From NCBI GenBank assembly GCA_964512645.1, contig CAZEJS010000003.1:102682-166681 (forward strand): a DNA stretch of 64,000 bases, written 5' to 3'. The position numbers were made by a program, and so were the translations under genes. Below are positions 25,819-34,730 of the stretch, in pieces (the first letter of the stretch is position 1; every line of letters begins with the position of its first letter). Under the pieces are notes generated by a model that had not been told where the DNA came from, searched no databases, and saw nothing but the letters and a program-made list of their open reading frames with translations. This stretch comes from CAZEJS01 sp964512645. GTDB taxonomy: Bacteria > Actinomycetota > Geothermincolia > Fen-727 > Anoxymicrobiaceae.

Positions 25819-26712
25819 ATGAGTGACAGTGCCGAAAGACGGACCGAAAGGGTGAACAGAGGCCTCGCCGAGACGTTGAAGGGCGGGGTCATCATGGACG
25901 TCACCTGCGTTGAACACGCCAGGATCGCCGAGGAAGCGGGCGCGGTGGCGGTGATGGCACTGGAGCGCGTTCCCGCGGACATCAGGGCCGACGGAGGCGT
26001 CGCCAGGATGGCCGACCCGGCGGTGATAGAAGGAATTATCGAGGCCGTATCCATCCCCGTGATGGCCAAGTGCCGCATCGGGCATTTCGTGGAGGCGCGG
26101 GTGCTGGAGGCGCTGGGGATCGACTTCGTAGACGAGAGCGAGGTCCTTACCCCGGCCGACGAGCACAACCACGTCGACAAGTGGAAGTTCGAGGTCCCGT
26201 TCGTCTGCGGGGCCGTCAACCTCGGCGAGGCGCTCAGGCGCATCGGCGAGGGCGCGGCGATGGTGCGCACCAAAGGGGAAGCGGGGACCGGCAACGTGGT
26301 TGAGGCGGTTCGGCACATGCGCGCCATAACGGGAGAGATCTCCAGGCTCACGACGCTGCCCCACGAAGCGTTGATGAGTGCCGCCAAGGAGATGCAGGCT
26401 CCTTACGACCTCGTCGAGGAGGTAGCCGGTGCGGGCCGGCTCCCGGTGGCCAACTTCTCCGCGGGGGGCATCGCGACACCCGCCGACGCCGCGCTGATGA
26501 TGCAGCTTGGCGCCGACGGGGTGTTCGTGGGCTCGGGAATATTCAAGTCCGAGGACCCGGCGGCCCGCGCCGGGGCCATAGTCCGGGCCACCGCGAACTA
26601 CGAGGATGCCGAGCTGATCGCCGGGGTCTCCCGGGGCCTCGGAGAGGCCATGAAAGGCCTCGAGATAAGCGAAATCGGCAAAGAGAACCTGATCCAGTTC
26701 CGCGGCTGGTAA
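25819..26712 (+). CDS. pdxS: Pyridoxal 5'-phosphate synthase subunit PdxS
   Basis: This 297-residue TIM-barrel subunit makes PLP from ribose 5-phosphate, glyceraldehyde 3-phosphate and ammonia. The highly conserved family sequence is plain: LKGGVIMDVTCVEHARIAEE, VMALERVPADIRA, MAKCRIGHFVEARVLEALG, VRTKGEAGTGNVVEAVRHMR and NFSAGGIATPADAALMMQLG. Both active-site lysines are in these stretches. It needs the glutaminase PdxT for ammonia, but no pdxT is present in the window. In Actinobacteria pdxT usually lies between pdxS and yebC; here only a gap of about 210 bases does. Confidence 0.96.
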   Translation: MSDSAERRTERVNRGLAETLKGGVIMDVTCVEHARIAEEAGAVAVMALERVPADIRADGGVARMADPAVIEGIIEAVSIPVMAKCRIGHFVEARVLEALGIDFVDESEVLTPADEHNHVDKWKFEVPFVCGAVNLGEALRRIGEGAAMVRTKGEAGTGNVVEAVRHMRAITGEISRLTTLPHEALMSAAKEMQAPYDLVEEVAGAGRLPVANFSAGGIATPADAALMMQLGADGVFVGSGIFKSEDPAARAGAIVRATANYEDAELIAGVSRGLGEAMKGLEISEIGKENLIQFRGW

Positions 26713-26791
26713 CCGGGCGCCCACGGGAGGCACTGCCCGCGGGGCGGTGCGGAAGTGCGGCGAAATGAACGGAGCCGCAAGCCCGTCCGGG

Positions 26792-26813
26792 CCGGGGGCA
26801 TGTCCGCCCCCGG
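26792..26813 (+). terminator. GC-rich hairpin after pdxS
   Basis: An eight-base perfect stem CCGGGGGC / GCCCCCGG encloses a six-base loop (26800-26805), 80 bases after the pdxS stop. There is no downstream T-run, so termination is uncertain. I see no gene in 26713-26926. Confidence 0.4.
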
Positions 26814-26926
26814 GGTAACACGTCCTCACTGGGTTCTGCCGGAGCCGGCGAACGGCGCCAGGGCATGCGGGGAGGTGCCGGACCCGGTCGCAGGCCCTGG
26901 AGCATCGTCCGCACCGGAGGTAAATG

Positions 26927-27685
26927 ATGTCGGGACATTCCAAGTGGCACTCGATCAAGCACAAGAAGGGCAAGACCGACGCCAAGCGCGGACAGCTGTT
27001 CGGCAAGCTCTCGCACAGGATAACCATTGCGGCGCGCGAGGGCGGGGGTAATCCCGACGCCAATGCCGCGCTCGCGCACGAGATCGAGGCCGCGCGCGGT
27101 TACAGCATGCCGATGGACAACATCAAGCGTGCCATCGCCAAGGGAACCGGCGAGCTGTCCGGCGGGTCACTGGAGCAGATGACCTTCGAGGGTTACGGTG
27201 AAGGCGGGGTGGCGATAATCGTCGACGTCCTGACCGACAACCGCAACCGCACCACCGCCGAGGTGCGAAAGGTCTTCACCCGGGCCGGCGCGAGACTCGG
27301 GGAGACCGGCTCGGTAGCCTGGATGTTCGAGAAGAAGGGGGTCTTCCTCGTAGCCGGGACACCCGAGCACGACGAGGACGAACTGCTTGAACTGGCCCTG
27401 GAGGCGGGAGCCGACGACCTCAGGGGCGAAGGGGAGTACCTGGAGATCGTCTGCGACGTCGAGCACTTCGCGAAGGTGAGGGACAGCCTCAAGGAGGCAG
27501 GGATAGCGATCGAGAGCGCGGAGCTCACCAAGGTTCCCAAAAGCACCGTGAAGCTGGACAGGGACTCCGCAAGGAAGGTCCTGCGCCTGATAGACACTCT
27601 CGAGGACCTGATCGACGTGAGCGAGGTCTACGCCAACTTCGACATACCCGATGAGGTGCTGGAGGAGGAGGCGGCGGGCGCCTGA
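26927..27685 (+). CDS. YebC/PmpR family protein
   Basis: This 252-residue protein has the family opening MSGHSKWHSIKHKKGKTDAKRG, then GNPDANAALAHEIEAAR and TFEGYGEGGVAIIVDVLTDN. Family members have been described as transcriptional regulators and, more recently, as factors that relieve ribosome stalling. ATG 26927 is favoured over the adjacent ATG 26924 because GGAGG ends at 26920, giving six-base spacing. Its position directly before ruvC is conserved in most bacteria. Confidence 0.93.
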   Translation: MSGHSKWHSIKHKKGKTDAKRGQLFGKLSHRITIAAREGGGNPDANAALAHEIEAARGYSMPMDNIKRAIAKGTGELSGGSLEQMTFEGYGEGGVAIIVDVLTDNRNRTTAEVRKVFTRAGARLGETGSVAWMFEKKGVFLVAGTPEHDEDELLELALEAGADDLRGEGEYLEIVCDVEHFAKVRDSLKEAGIAIESAELTKVPKSTVKLDRDSARKVLRLIDTLEDLIDVSEVYANFDIPDEVLEEEAAGA

Positions 27686-27720
27686 CATGCCCGCGAAGGT
27701 CGATCCCTGGAGGGCGCGGC

Positions 27721-28224
27721 TTGACGACTGAACTGAGGGTGCTGGGGATCGACCCCGGCATCACCAACACCGGGTACGGGCTTGTCATCGAGCGCTCGGG
27801 CGCGATGGAGGCTGCGTCGCACGGTTCCATAACCACCCGTTCCTCCGACGACATGTCGGCGCGGCTCGATAAACTGTACCGGGAGGTCAGGGACGTGGTC
27901 GCCCGGCTGTCGCCGGACGTGGTGGTAGTCGAGCAGCTCTTCTTCAACACCAACCAGAAGACGGCGCTCGCGGTAGGCCAGGCCCGCGGTGTCATTCTGC
28001 TGGCCTGCAGGCACGCGGGAGCCTCCTGGACGGAGTACACGCCTCTCCAGGTGAAACAGGCGGTTGTCGGGAACGGGAACGCGACGAAGAAGCAGGTGCA
28101 GTACATGGTCACCACGCTGCTGAGGATGAGCGGCCCGCCGGATACCCTGCACGCATGCGACGCCCTGGCTATGGCCATCTGCCACCTCCAGGCACGCAGG
28201 TTCCGGGAACTGACGGGGACTTAG
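27721..28224 (+). CDS. ruvC: Holliday junction resolvase RuvC
   Basis: This 167-residue RNase-H-fold endonuclease cuts Holliday junctions. Catalytic Asp is in LGIDPGITNTGYG, and the other acidic residues are in VVVEQLFFNTNQKTA and HACDALAMAICH. It starts at TTG 27721 with a GGAGGG upstream. It is followed by ruvA without a gap and then ruvB, the complete resolvasome. Confidence 0.95.
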   Translation: MTTELRVLGIDPGITNTGYGLVIERSGAMEAASHGSITTRSSDDMSARLDKLYREVRDVVARLSPDVVVVEQLFFNTNQKTALAVGQARGVILLACRHAGASWTEYTPLQVKQAVVGNGNATKKQVQYMVTTLLRMSGPPDTLHACDALAMAICHLQARRFRELTGT

Positions 28225-28818
28225 ATGATCGCGTACGTCAAAGGTCGGATAATCGAGAAGGCCCCCGACCGGCTCGTGGTGCTGGTGGGCGGCATCGGCC
28301 TGGAGGTCAGGGCTCCCGCCGGGACCATCGACGCGTCGCCGGGCGTGGGAGACGATGTGGCGCTCCACACCTATCTCCACGTGAGACAGGACGTCCTGCA
28401 GTTGTACGGTTTCGATTCTCCGAGGGCCAGAGACCTGTTCGTCAGGCTGATGTCGGTGTCGGGATTCGGTTCGCAGAAGGCGCTGTCGGTGCTCTCGATC
28501 TTTCCGCCGGACAGGTTCCAATCGGTGATACAGGCGGGCGACGCCGACGCCCTGACGCTCATCCCCGGCGTAGGGAAGAAGGGCGCCGAGCGCCTCATCC
28601 TCGAGATGAAGGACAAGGTAGGCGTTTCCGTCGAAGGCGTTAGCGGCGTCCCCGACGGCGGGCGCTTCACTTTCCAGGAAGCGGCCGAGGCCCTGGTTCA
28701 GTTGGGCTACACCAGGACGGAGGCGCACGACGCGCTCAAGAAGTACGAGCACACGGAGGAGGAGCCGACCGTCGAGGAGCTTCTCCAGTTCACGTTGAAG
28801 CGGATGACGAAGGGCTGA
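28225..28818 (+). CDS. ruvA: Holliday junction branch migration protein RuvA
   Basis: This 197-residue tetrameric junction-binding subunit has domain I opening MIAYVKGRIIEKAPDRLVV and helix-hairpin-helix motifs in LMSVSGFGSQKALSVL and LIPGVGKKGAERLILEMKDK. Its C-terminal domain III binds RuvB. It begins one base after the ruvC stop codon. Confidence 0.95.
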   Translation: MIAYVKGRIIEKAPDRLVVLVGGIGLEVRAPAGTIDASPGVGDDVALHTYLHVRQDVLQLYGFDSPRARDLFVRLMSVSGFGSQKALSVLSIFPPDRFQSVIQAGDADALTLIPGVGKKGAERLILEMKDKVGVSVEGVSGVPDGGRFTFQEAAEALVQLGYTRTEAHDALKKYEHTEEEPTVEELLQFTLKRMTKG

Positions 28819-28846
28819 CCGATCCGGGCGGCCCGGGGAGACGAAG

Positions 28847-29893
28847 ATGACCGAGGAAGACAAGGGCAAGGGCCTTATCGGAGAGGCGATGTCCGCCGAG
28901 GACAGGGCGCTCGACCTCACCCTCCGGCCGCAGGCGCTGACGGATTTCATCGGGCAGGCGGCCAACAAGGAGCAGCTCCGCATCTTCATCGAAGCGACCA
29001 GGAGCCGCGGCGACGTGCTGGACCACGTACTGCTGTCCGGACCGCCCGGCCTGGGCAAGACCACTCTGGCGGGCATAATCGCCAACGAGCTCGGCGTCAA
29101 GACACGGTCGACCAGCGGGCCCGCGCTCGAAAGGCAGGGCGACCTGGCGGCGATACTTACCAACCTCGAGCAGGGGGACGTCCTCTTCATAGACGAGATA
29201 CACCGCCTCCCGAGGACGGTGGAAGAGATCCTCTACCCCGCTATGGAGGACTTCAAGATCGACATCATCATCGGCAAGGGCCCGGGGGCCAGGGACGTGC
29301 GGCTTCCCCTGCCGCGCTTCACCCTCATCGGCGCCACGACGCGCGTGGGCCTCATGACCGCCCCCCTGCTGACACGGTTCGGCGTTTCCTGCCGCCTCGA
29401 CTACTATCCCGTCGAGGAGATGAAACAGGTGGTGGACAGGGCCGCGTCGATCCTCGACATCGGGATCGAGTCGTCCGGCTCTCACGAGGTGGCCAGGAGG
29501 GCGCGCGGGACCCCGCGCGTCGCCAACAGGCTGCTGAAGCGGGTGAGGGATTACGCTCAGGTCGAAGCCGACAACGTGGTCACCGGAGAGGTGGCCTCGC
29601 GGGCAATGGAGATGCTGCAGATCGACGAAAAGGGGCTGGACGTCCTCGACCAGGCGGTGCTGTCGGCGGTGATCGACAAGTTCTCCGGGGGCCCCGTTGG
29701 TCTCAAGACGCTGGCCGCCGCGGTCGGTGAGGAGCCCGACACTCTCGAGGAGGTCTACGAGCCTTACCTGATGCAGATAGGTTTCATCAAGCGCACCCCC
29801 CGCGGCCGTGTCGCCACCCCACGCGCCTACAGGCACATGGGCCGCAGGTTCGACCCGCCCGGCGAAGAGCGCCTCTTTCAGGGGGAGGCGTGA
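28847..29893 (+). CDS. ruvB: Holliday junction branch migration ATPase RuvB
   Basis: This 348-residue AAA+ motor has Walker A GPPGLGKTTLAGIIA, Walker B LFIDEIHRL, sensor 1 IGATTRVG and the DNA-binding winged helix near the C-terminus (YLMQIGFIKRTPRGRVATP). The stop overlaps the GTG start of queH, so the queuosine genes are translationally coupled to ruvCAB. Confidence 0.96.
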   Translation: MTEEDKGKGLIGEAMSAEDRALDLTLRPQALTDFIGQAANKEQLRIFIEATRSRGDVLDHVLLSGPPGLGKTTLAGIIANELGVKTRSTSGPALERQGDLAAILTNLEQGDVLFIDEIHRLPRTVEEILYPAMEDFKIDIIIGKGPGARDVRLPLPRFTLIGATTRVGLMTAPLLTRFGVSCRLDYYPVEEMKQVVDRAASILDIGIESSGSHEVARRARGTPRVANRLLKRVRDYAQVEADNVVTGEVASRAMEMLQIDEKGLDVLDQAVLSAVIDKFSGGPVGLKTLAAAVGEEPDTLEEVYEPYLMQIGFIKRTPRGRVATPRAYRHMGRRFDPPGEERLFQGEA

Positions 29894-30483
29894 CACAGGG
29901 GTCCCCCGGGCGCCGGAAGATTCTGTTGCACGCCTGCTGCGCCCCGTGCATGCTGTTTCCGCTGGAGGTGCTCTCCGAGCGCGGCTACGATGCCGTCCCG
30001 TTCTTCTACAACCCCAACATACACCCGTTCAGGGAGTACCGGGCCAGGTATTTCGCCGTGGTCGACCTCTGCGTGTCGAAGGGGCTTGTCCTGCGGACCG
30101 GGCCGTACGACATGGAGCGGTACTTCTCCCGCGTGGCGGAAGCCGAGGCGGTGCGCGCCGGCGGCCCTCCCGGCGGCTCGAGGTGTTTGAGTTGTTTCGA
30201 GATGCGCCTGAACAGGGCCGCGAGCGAGGCGCGCCGGTTGCGCATCGGAGAATTCACCACGACACTGCTGGTCAGTCCTTACCAGGACCAGGAGCTCATC
30301 CGGAAGGCGGGCCGGTCCGCCGCAACGGAATACGGGGTTCACTTCCTTTTCGAGGACATGACCCGCGGCTACCGCGATTCCGTCGCGGAGTCCCGCTCGA
30401 CCGGGATGTACAGGCAGTCGTACTGCGGGTGCGTCTACAGCGAGAGGGAGCGGTACCAGAAAAGCGACCCGCCGCGCAGATGA
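29890..30483 (+). CDS. queH: Epoxyqueuosine reductase QueH
   Basis: This 197-residue DUF208/QueH-family iron-sulfur enzyme performs the last step of queuosine synthesis in organisms lacking QueG. It has HACCAPC, YNPNIHPFREY, RCLSCFEMRL, TTLLVSPYQDQE and MYRQSYCGC, the conserved cysteine pairs. It starts at GTG 29890, overlapping the ruvB stop, and overlaps queA at its end. Its place directly before queA and tgt supports the assignment strongly. Confidence 0.93.
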   Translation: MTQGSPGRRKILLHACCAPCMLFPLEVLSERGYDAVPFFYNPNIHPFREYRARYFAVVDLCVSKGLVLRTGPYDMERYFSRVAEAEAVRAGGPPGGSRCLSCFEMRLNRAASEARRLRIGEFTTTLLVSPYQDQELIRKAGRSAATEYGVHFLFEDMTRGYRDSVAESRSTGMYRQSYCGCVYSERERYQKSDPPRR

Positions 30484-31517
30484 GAACCGGCGGATTCGAC
30501 TACCATCTTCCCCGGGAACTCATTGCCCAGAGGCCTGCGGTCTCGCGGGATTCCAGCAGGCTGATGGTGGTGGACCGCGGCCCGGGCACCGTATCGCACC
30601 ACCGGTTCGCGGACCTCCCCGGCTTCCTGAACGCCGGAGACTGTCTTGTGGTCAACACCACCAGGGTGATCCCGGCCCGGCTGCTCGGCTTGAAGGTGCC
30701 CACCGGCGGCGCCGTGGAGCTTCTACTCCTGGAGAGCCTTGGTGGGGATACCTGGAGGGCCATGGCGGGCGGGGCGACTCTCAGGAAGGGAACGACCGTC
30801 TCCCTCGAGGCCGGACGCCTGGAGGCGGTCGTCCTCGAGCCTCCGGAGGACGGTGTCACCGTCGTGGAACTCACATCCGGGTACGGTGAAGTGAAGGAAA
30901 TCCTGAAGAGGTTCGGGCGCGTGCCCCTTCCGCCTTACATCAGGGGTGAGATCCCGGACGCGGAGAGGTACCAGACTGTCTACTCCAGGCGCGAGCTGTC
31001 CGCCGCCGCCCCTACCGCCGGCCTTCACTTCACCCCCGGGCTGCTCGAGCGGATGGAGGAGGCGGGAGTGAGCGTCGCCGGACTCGAACTCGCGGTGGGC
31101 ATGGATACTTTCGTGCCCGTTCGCGCGGAGAGGGTCGAGGACCACGCCATTCATACAGAGTGGTTCTCCATGGGGGAGGAGTGCGCCGCCGCGGTCAACG
31201 CGGCGCGGGAACGCTCCGGGCGTGTGGTCGCGGTGGGCACCACCTCCGTACGGACCCTGGAAACGTGCGCCGCGGAGGCCGCAGCCGGCTCCTGGCGCGT
31301 CCGGTCAGGCGAGGGATACACCGACCTCTTCATCTTCCCGGGATACGAGTTCAGGGTCGTGGACGCGCTGATCACGAACTTCCACTTCCCCCGCTCGACG
31401 TTGCTGATGCTGGTGTGCGCTTTCGGGGGCACGGACCTGATTCTCCACGCGTACGCGGAGGCGGTAAGGGAGCGTTACCGCTTCTACTCTTTCGGTGATG
31501 CTATGCTGGTGCGATGA
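30480..31517 (+). CDS. queA: tRNA S-adenosylmethionine:ribosyltransferase-isomerase
   Basis: This 345-residue enzyme adds the epoxycyclopentanediol group from SAM to preQ1 in tRNA. The start MRTGGFDYHLPRELIAQRP, then VVNTTRVIPARLLG, TAGLHFTPGLLERM and LITNFHFPRSTLLMLVCAF are standard QueA. ATG 30480 overlaps the queH stop (ATGA), and the end overlaps tgt the same way. Confidence 0.95.
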   Translation: MRTGGFDYHLPRELIAQRPAVSRDSSRLMVVDRGPGTVSHHRFADLPGFLNAGDCLVVNTTRVIPARLLGLKVPTGGAVELLLLESLGGDTWRAMAGGATLRKGTTVSLEAGRLEAVVLEPPEDGVTVVELTSGYGEVKEILKRFGRVPLPPYIRGEIPDAERYQTVYSRRELSAAAPTAGLHFTPGLLERMEEAGVSVAGLELAVGMDTFVPVRAERVEDHAIHTEWFSMGEECAAAVNAARERSGRVVAVGTTSVRTLETCAAEAAAGSWRVRSGEGYTDLFIFPGYEFRVVDALITNFHFPRSTLLMLVCAFGGTDLILHAYAEAVRERYRFYSFGDAMLVR

Positions 31518-32629
31518 ACCCTGGAACGCCGGGAAGTTTCTCGTTCGAAGTGACGGCCCGCGACCGGTACACCGGCGCAAGGGCCGGCCTGCTTACGACC
31601 CCGCACGGGCAGGTGCGTACGCCCTGCTTCATGCCCGTGGCGACCCAGGCCACGGTGAAAGCCCTGCGCCCCGACCAGGTCGCGGACCTGGGCTTCGAGA
31701 TGGTGCTCTGCAACGCTTATCACCTGTGGCTCAGGCCTGGCCTCGACCTGTTCGAGATCATGCCGGTCCACAGGTTCATGTCCTGGGACGGTTCGGTGCT
31801 CACCGATTCGGGCGGCTACCAGGTAATGAGCCTCGGCAGGGACGTCAGGGTCACAGCGGAGGGCGCGTCTTTCCGGTCTCACCTGGACGGCGCTCGAGTG
31901 TTCCTCAGTCCCGAGGACTCGATGCGGATACAATCGCGCATCGGCGCCGACATCGCAATGGCGCTGGACGAGTGCCTGCCTTATCCCGCCGACCGCCGGC
32001 GCGTCGAGGAATCCGTGAAGTTGAACGCGGACTGGGCGGCGCGTTGTCTCCGGGCCCACGACGACCCGGCGCAGGCTCTTTTCGGAATAGTGCAGGGCGG
32101 CCTTCACGGCGACCTGCGACGCCGGAGCGCCTCGACGGTCGCCGACATGGACTTCTCCGGTTTCGGGCTCGGCGGGCTTTCGGTCGGCGAGCCCCGGGAG
32201 ATGATGCTGGAGATGATCGAGCTCACCCTGGATGTTCTGCCCCCGGACAGGCCGCGCTACCTCATGGGGGTCGGCGATCCCGTCGGGGTTGCCCGGTCTG
32301 TAGCCCTGGGCGTGGACATGTTCGACTCGGTACTCCCTACCCGCATAGCCAGGAACGCCTCCGCGCTGGTGGGGGCCGACAGGTTGAACCTGCGCAACTC
32401 GTCGTTCGCGCGGGACGAGCGCCCACTCGACCCGGGGTGCGCCTGCTACACCTGCGCGAATTTCACCCGCGCGTACCTGCGGCACCTGGTGATGGCCAGG
32501 GAGATGCTGGGGTTCAGCCTGCTGACCGTGCACAACCTCCACCACCTGGGGGAGCTCATGCGCCGGATGCGCCGGGCCATCGAAGAAGGCGCGCTGGCGG
32601 GGTGCCTGCGGTCGCTGGAGGGACACTGA
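31514..32629 (+). CDS. tgt: tRNA-guanine transglycosylase
   Basis: This 371-residue TIM-barrel enzyme exchanges guanine-34 for preQ1. Catalytic residues lie in LTDSGGYQVMSLG and in GGLSVGEP and DSVLPTRIARN. The zinc site is C-x-C-x2-C in CACYTCANFTRAYLRHL, with His further on. It completes the queH-queA-tgt set. preQ1 synthesis genes (queC, queD, queE, queF) are not in this window. Confidence 0.95.
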   Translation: MNPGTPGSFSFEVTARDRYTGARAGLLTTPHGQVRTPCFMPVATQATVKALRPDQVADLGFEMVLCNAYHLWLRPGLDLFEIMPVHRFMSWDGSVLTDSGGYQVMSLGRDVRVTAEGASFRSHLDGARVFLSPEDSMRIQSRIGADIAMALDECLPYPADRRRVEESVKLNADWAARCLRAHDDPAQALFGIVQGGLHGDLRRRSASTVADMDFSGFGLGGLSVGEPREMMLEMIELTLDVLPPDRPRYLMGVGDPVGVARSVALGVDMFDSVLPTRIARNASALVGADRLNLRNSSFARDERPLDPGCACYTCANFTRAYLRHLVMAREMLGFSLLTVHNLHHLGELMRRMRRAIEEGALAGCLRSLEGH

Positions 32630-32649
32630 CGGGGGCGGCACGCCCTCGA

Positions 32650-32678
32650 ATGACAAAGGCCAGCTCTTACATTATGAT
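32650..32678 (+). promoter_or_regulatory. Predicted strong promoter of yajC-secD-secF-rel
   Basis: ATGACA (32650-32655, five of six consensus bases) and TATGAT (32673-32678, five of six) have 17-base spacing. It lies in the 100-base gap after tgt and separates the queuosine operon from the secretion operon. Confidence 0.65.
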
Positions 32679-32729
32679 AGTTGGGATTTTCCTGTTATGG
32701 GACGGACCGCCCGAAAGGATCTGGTGACG

Positions 32730-33242
32730 ATGTTGTCTTTCTGCAGCCTGATTGCCGCGGTTACGCGGGCGGGCGGCCATGTGGCGGCGGACGCGGCTAA
32801 AAGCACCGCGAAGAGCACCGCGACCTCCGGGTTCGGCGCGTGGGGCCTCTGGATTATCCTGGGGCTCATGTTCGTGGTCATGTATTTTGTCCTCTACCGC
32901 CCCCAGAAGAAGCGCCAGCAGGAGGCGCAGGACCTCCTGTCGCGCCTGCGCAAGGGCGACGAAGTCGTGACTATCGGTGGCATACACGGGACCATCAGGC
33001 GGCAGACCGAGGATACGGTGACCCTGGAGGTGGACGACGGCGTGAAGATGACCTTCAGCCGCTCGGCGATCGCCCGTACCCTGACGGTGCGCGAAGAGGA
33101 ACAGGAGGAAGAGGAGACGGCCGAGGAGGCCGAGCCCGGTGCTGACGACCTCGAGGAGTACGAGGAGTACGAAGAGGAAGAGGGTGCCGACGCGGAGGCG
33201 GAGGGCGAGGCCGAAGGCGAGGGCGACACGGATGGCGGCTAG
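32730..33242 (+). CDS. yajC: Preprotein translocase subunit YajC with acidic tail
   Basis: This is about 170 residues. One membrane segment (WGLWIILGLMFVVMYFVLY) is followed by RPQKKRQQEAQDLLSRLRKGDEVVTIGGIHGTI, the YajC signature. The last 55 or so residues are almost wholly Glu, Asp, Ala and Gly (EEEQEEEETAEEAE), much more acidic than usual. YajC joins SecDF in the holotranslocon. The start is ATG 32730 or GTG 32724, with AAAGGA at 32714-32719. secD follows after a 114-base gap. Confidence 0.88.
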   Translation: MLSFCSLIAAVTRAGGHVAADAAKSTAKSTATSGFGAWGLWIILGLMFVVMYFVLYRPQKKRQQEAQDLLSRLRKGDEVVTIGGIHGTIRRQTEDTVTLEVDDGVKMTFSRSAIARTLTVREEEQEEEETAEEAEPGADDLEEYEEYEEEEGADAEAEGEAEGEGDTDGG

Positions 33243-33356
33243 GAACCACCGGGGGTCCGCGTCCGTCGGAAACCGGGTACCGGTCCAGCCCGGCCTCTCC
33301 CGGGAGAGCGCGGGGGGGCCAACCGCCGGCGCGGACCGGAGTACACTGGAGTACGA

Positions 33357-34730
33357 ATGAGCAAAAAAGCCAAAAACCTGCTTTCCATCGGCTTCGTGAT
33401 GCTGGTGCTTGTTACGCTCTACGCGTTCAAGTTCGGCTTCGACATGCAGCCGCGCCTGGGACTGGATCTCAAGGGCGGGACGAGCCTGGTGTACAAGGCG
33501 AAGCCCCCCAGGGGCGGCAAGCTGGATACCGGCGTACTGGCCAAGACCGTCGAGAAGATGAGACAGAGGGTCGACAAGCTGGGAGTATCCGAGCCCGACA
33601 TCACCACCCAGGGGACCAGCAACGTCGTCGTGCAGCTACCCGGGGTGCACGATCCGGAGAGGGCGAAGAGCATAGTGGGACAGACCGCGCAGCTCCAGTT
33701 TCGCCTGGTCGAGGAGAGCAAGTCCCAGGCCGACGCGAAGAAGGCCGGGTGGACGCGCTCCAGCGGCGATGATCTGAAGCCCGACAAGGAGATTTTCCTC
33801 CCGTACAAGACCGAAAAGGAAACCGTGTTGCTCAAGCTGGGCCCCACCCGGATGACGGGCGACGCGATCAAGAGCGCCCAGGTCGCCATCCAGGAGGGTT
33901 CCCCCCAGGTGGACTTCACCCTCACCAGCGAAGGAAGCAAGAAGTTCGCCGACCTCACGCAGGCCAACGTCAACAAGCAGCTCGCCATCGTGCTCGACTA
34001 CGTTGTCGAGTCTGCCCCCAATATCAAGGAGGCCATCACCGAGGGCAGGGGGAATATTTCCGGCAACTTCACCGACCAGGAAGCCAAGGACCTGGCGATA
34101 GTCATCAACACCGGCGCCCTTCCGGTCGAGCTCAAGCTCCTGACCGAAAATGACGTGACCGCCACCCTGGGCCGCGACTCTCTCAGGGAGGGCCTCGTCG
34201 CCGGCCTGGCCGGGCTGGCCCTGGTCGCACTTTTCATGGTCCTCTTCTACCGTGTGCTGGGCGTCATCACCTGCCTGGGCCTGGGGGTGTTCGCGGGGCT
34301 CATGTACGGATTCATATGTGTGTTCAACGGTTTCTGGACCCTGACTCTGGCCGGTATCGCGGGGGTGATCGTATCGATCGGCATCGCCGCCGACTCCAGC
34401 GTGGTCTTCTTCGAGAGGCTGAAGGAGGACCTCAGAGAGGGCAGATCGATGCGTTCGACGGTAGACAGCGCTTACAGGTCGGCCTTCCGCACCTCGATAT
34501 CCGCCGACGTGGTGTCGTTTATCGCCGCGGTCATCCTTTACCTGTTCGCGGTGGGTTCGGTGCGGGGGTTCGCGCTCACCCTTGGCATTGCCACGATCTT
34601 CGACGTGTTCATCTCCTACTTCTTCGTCCGTCCCCTGTCGTCACTGCTCGGCGGCTGGAAGTTGCTGGAAAGACCTGGTGCCGTGGGCGTTCACCTGGAA
34701 AGGGCCCCGGAGGGGGGTGAGGCTTCATGA
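33357..34730 (+). CDS. secD: Protein translocase subunit SecD
   Basis: This 457-residue proton-driven membrane component helps pull proteins through SecYEG. TM1 is followed by DMQPRLGLDLKGGTSLVYKA and the P1 periplasmic domain. The RND-type membrane part includes LGRDSLREGLVAGLAGLALV, LTLAGIAGVIVSIGIAADSSVVFFERLKE and AFRTSISADVVSFIAA. The length is near the short end for SecD because the P1 region is compact. ATG 33357 is used. Its stop overlaps secF (ATGA). Confidence 0.94.
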   Translation: MSKKAKNLLSIGFVMLVLVTLYAFKFGFDMQPRLGLDLKGGTSLVYKAKPPRGGKLDTGVLAKTVEKMRQRVDKLGVSEPDITTQGTSNVVVQLPGVHDPERAKSIVGQTAQLQFRLVEESKSQADAKKAGWTRSSGDDLKPDKEIFLPYKTEKETVLLKLGPTRMTGDAIKSAQVAIQEGSPQVDFTLTSEGSKKFADLTQANVNKQLAIVLDYVVESAPNIKEAITEGRGNISGNFTDQEAKDLAIVINTGALPVELKLLTENDVTATLGRDSLREGLVAGLAGLALVALFMVLFYRVLGVITCLGLGVFAGLMYGFICVFNGFWTLTLAGIAGVIVSIGIAADSSVVFFERLKEDLREGRSMRSTVDSAYRSAFRTSISADVVSFIAAVILYLFAVGSVRGFALTLGIATIFDVFISYFFVRPLSSLLGGWKLLERPGAVGVHLERAPEGGEAS

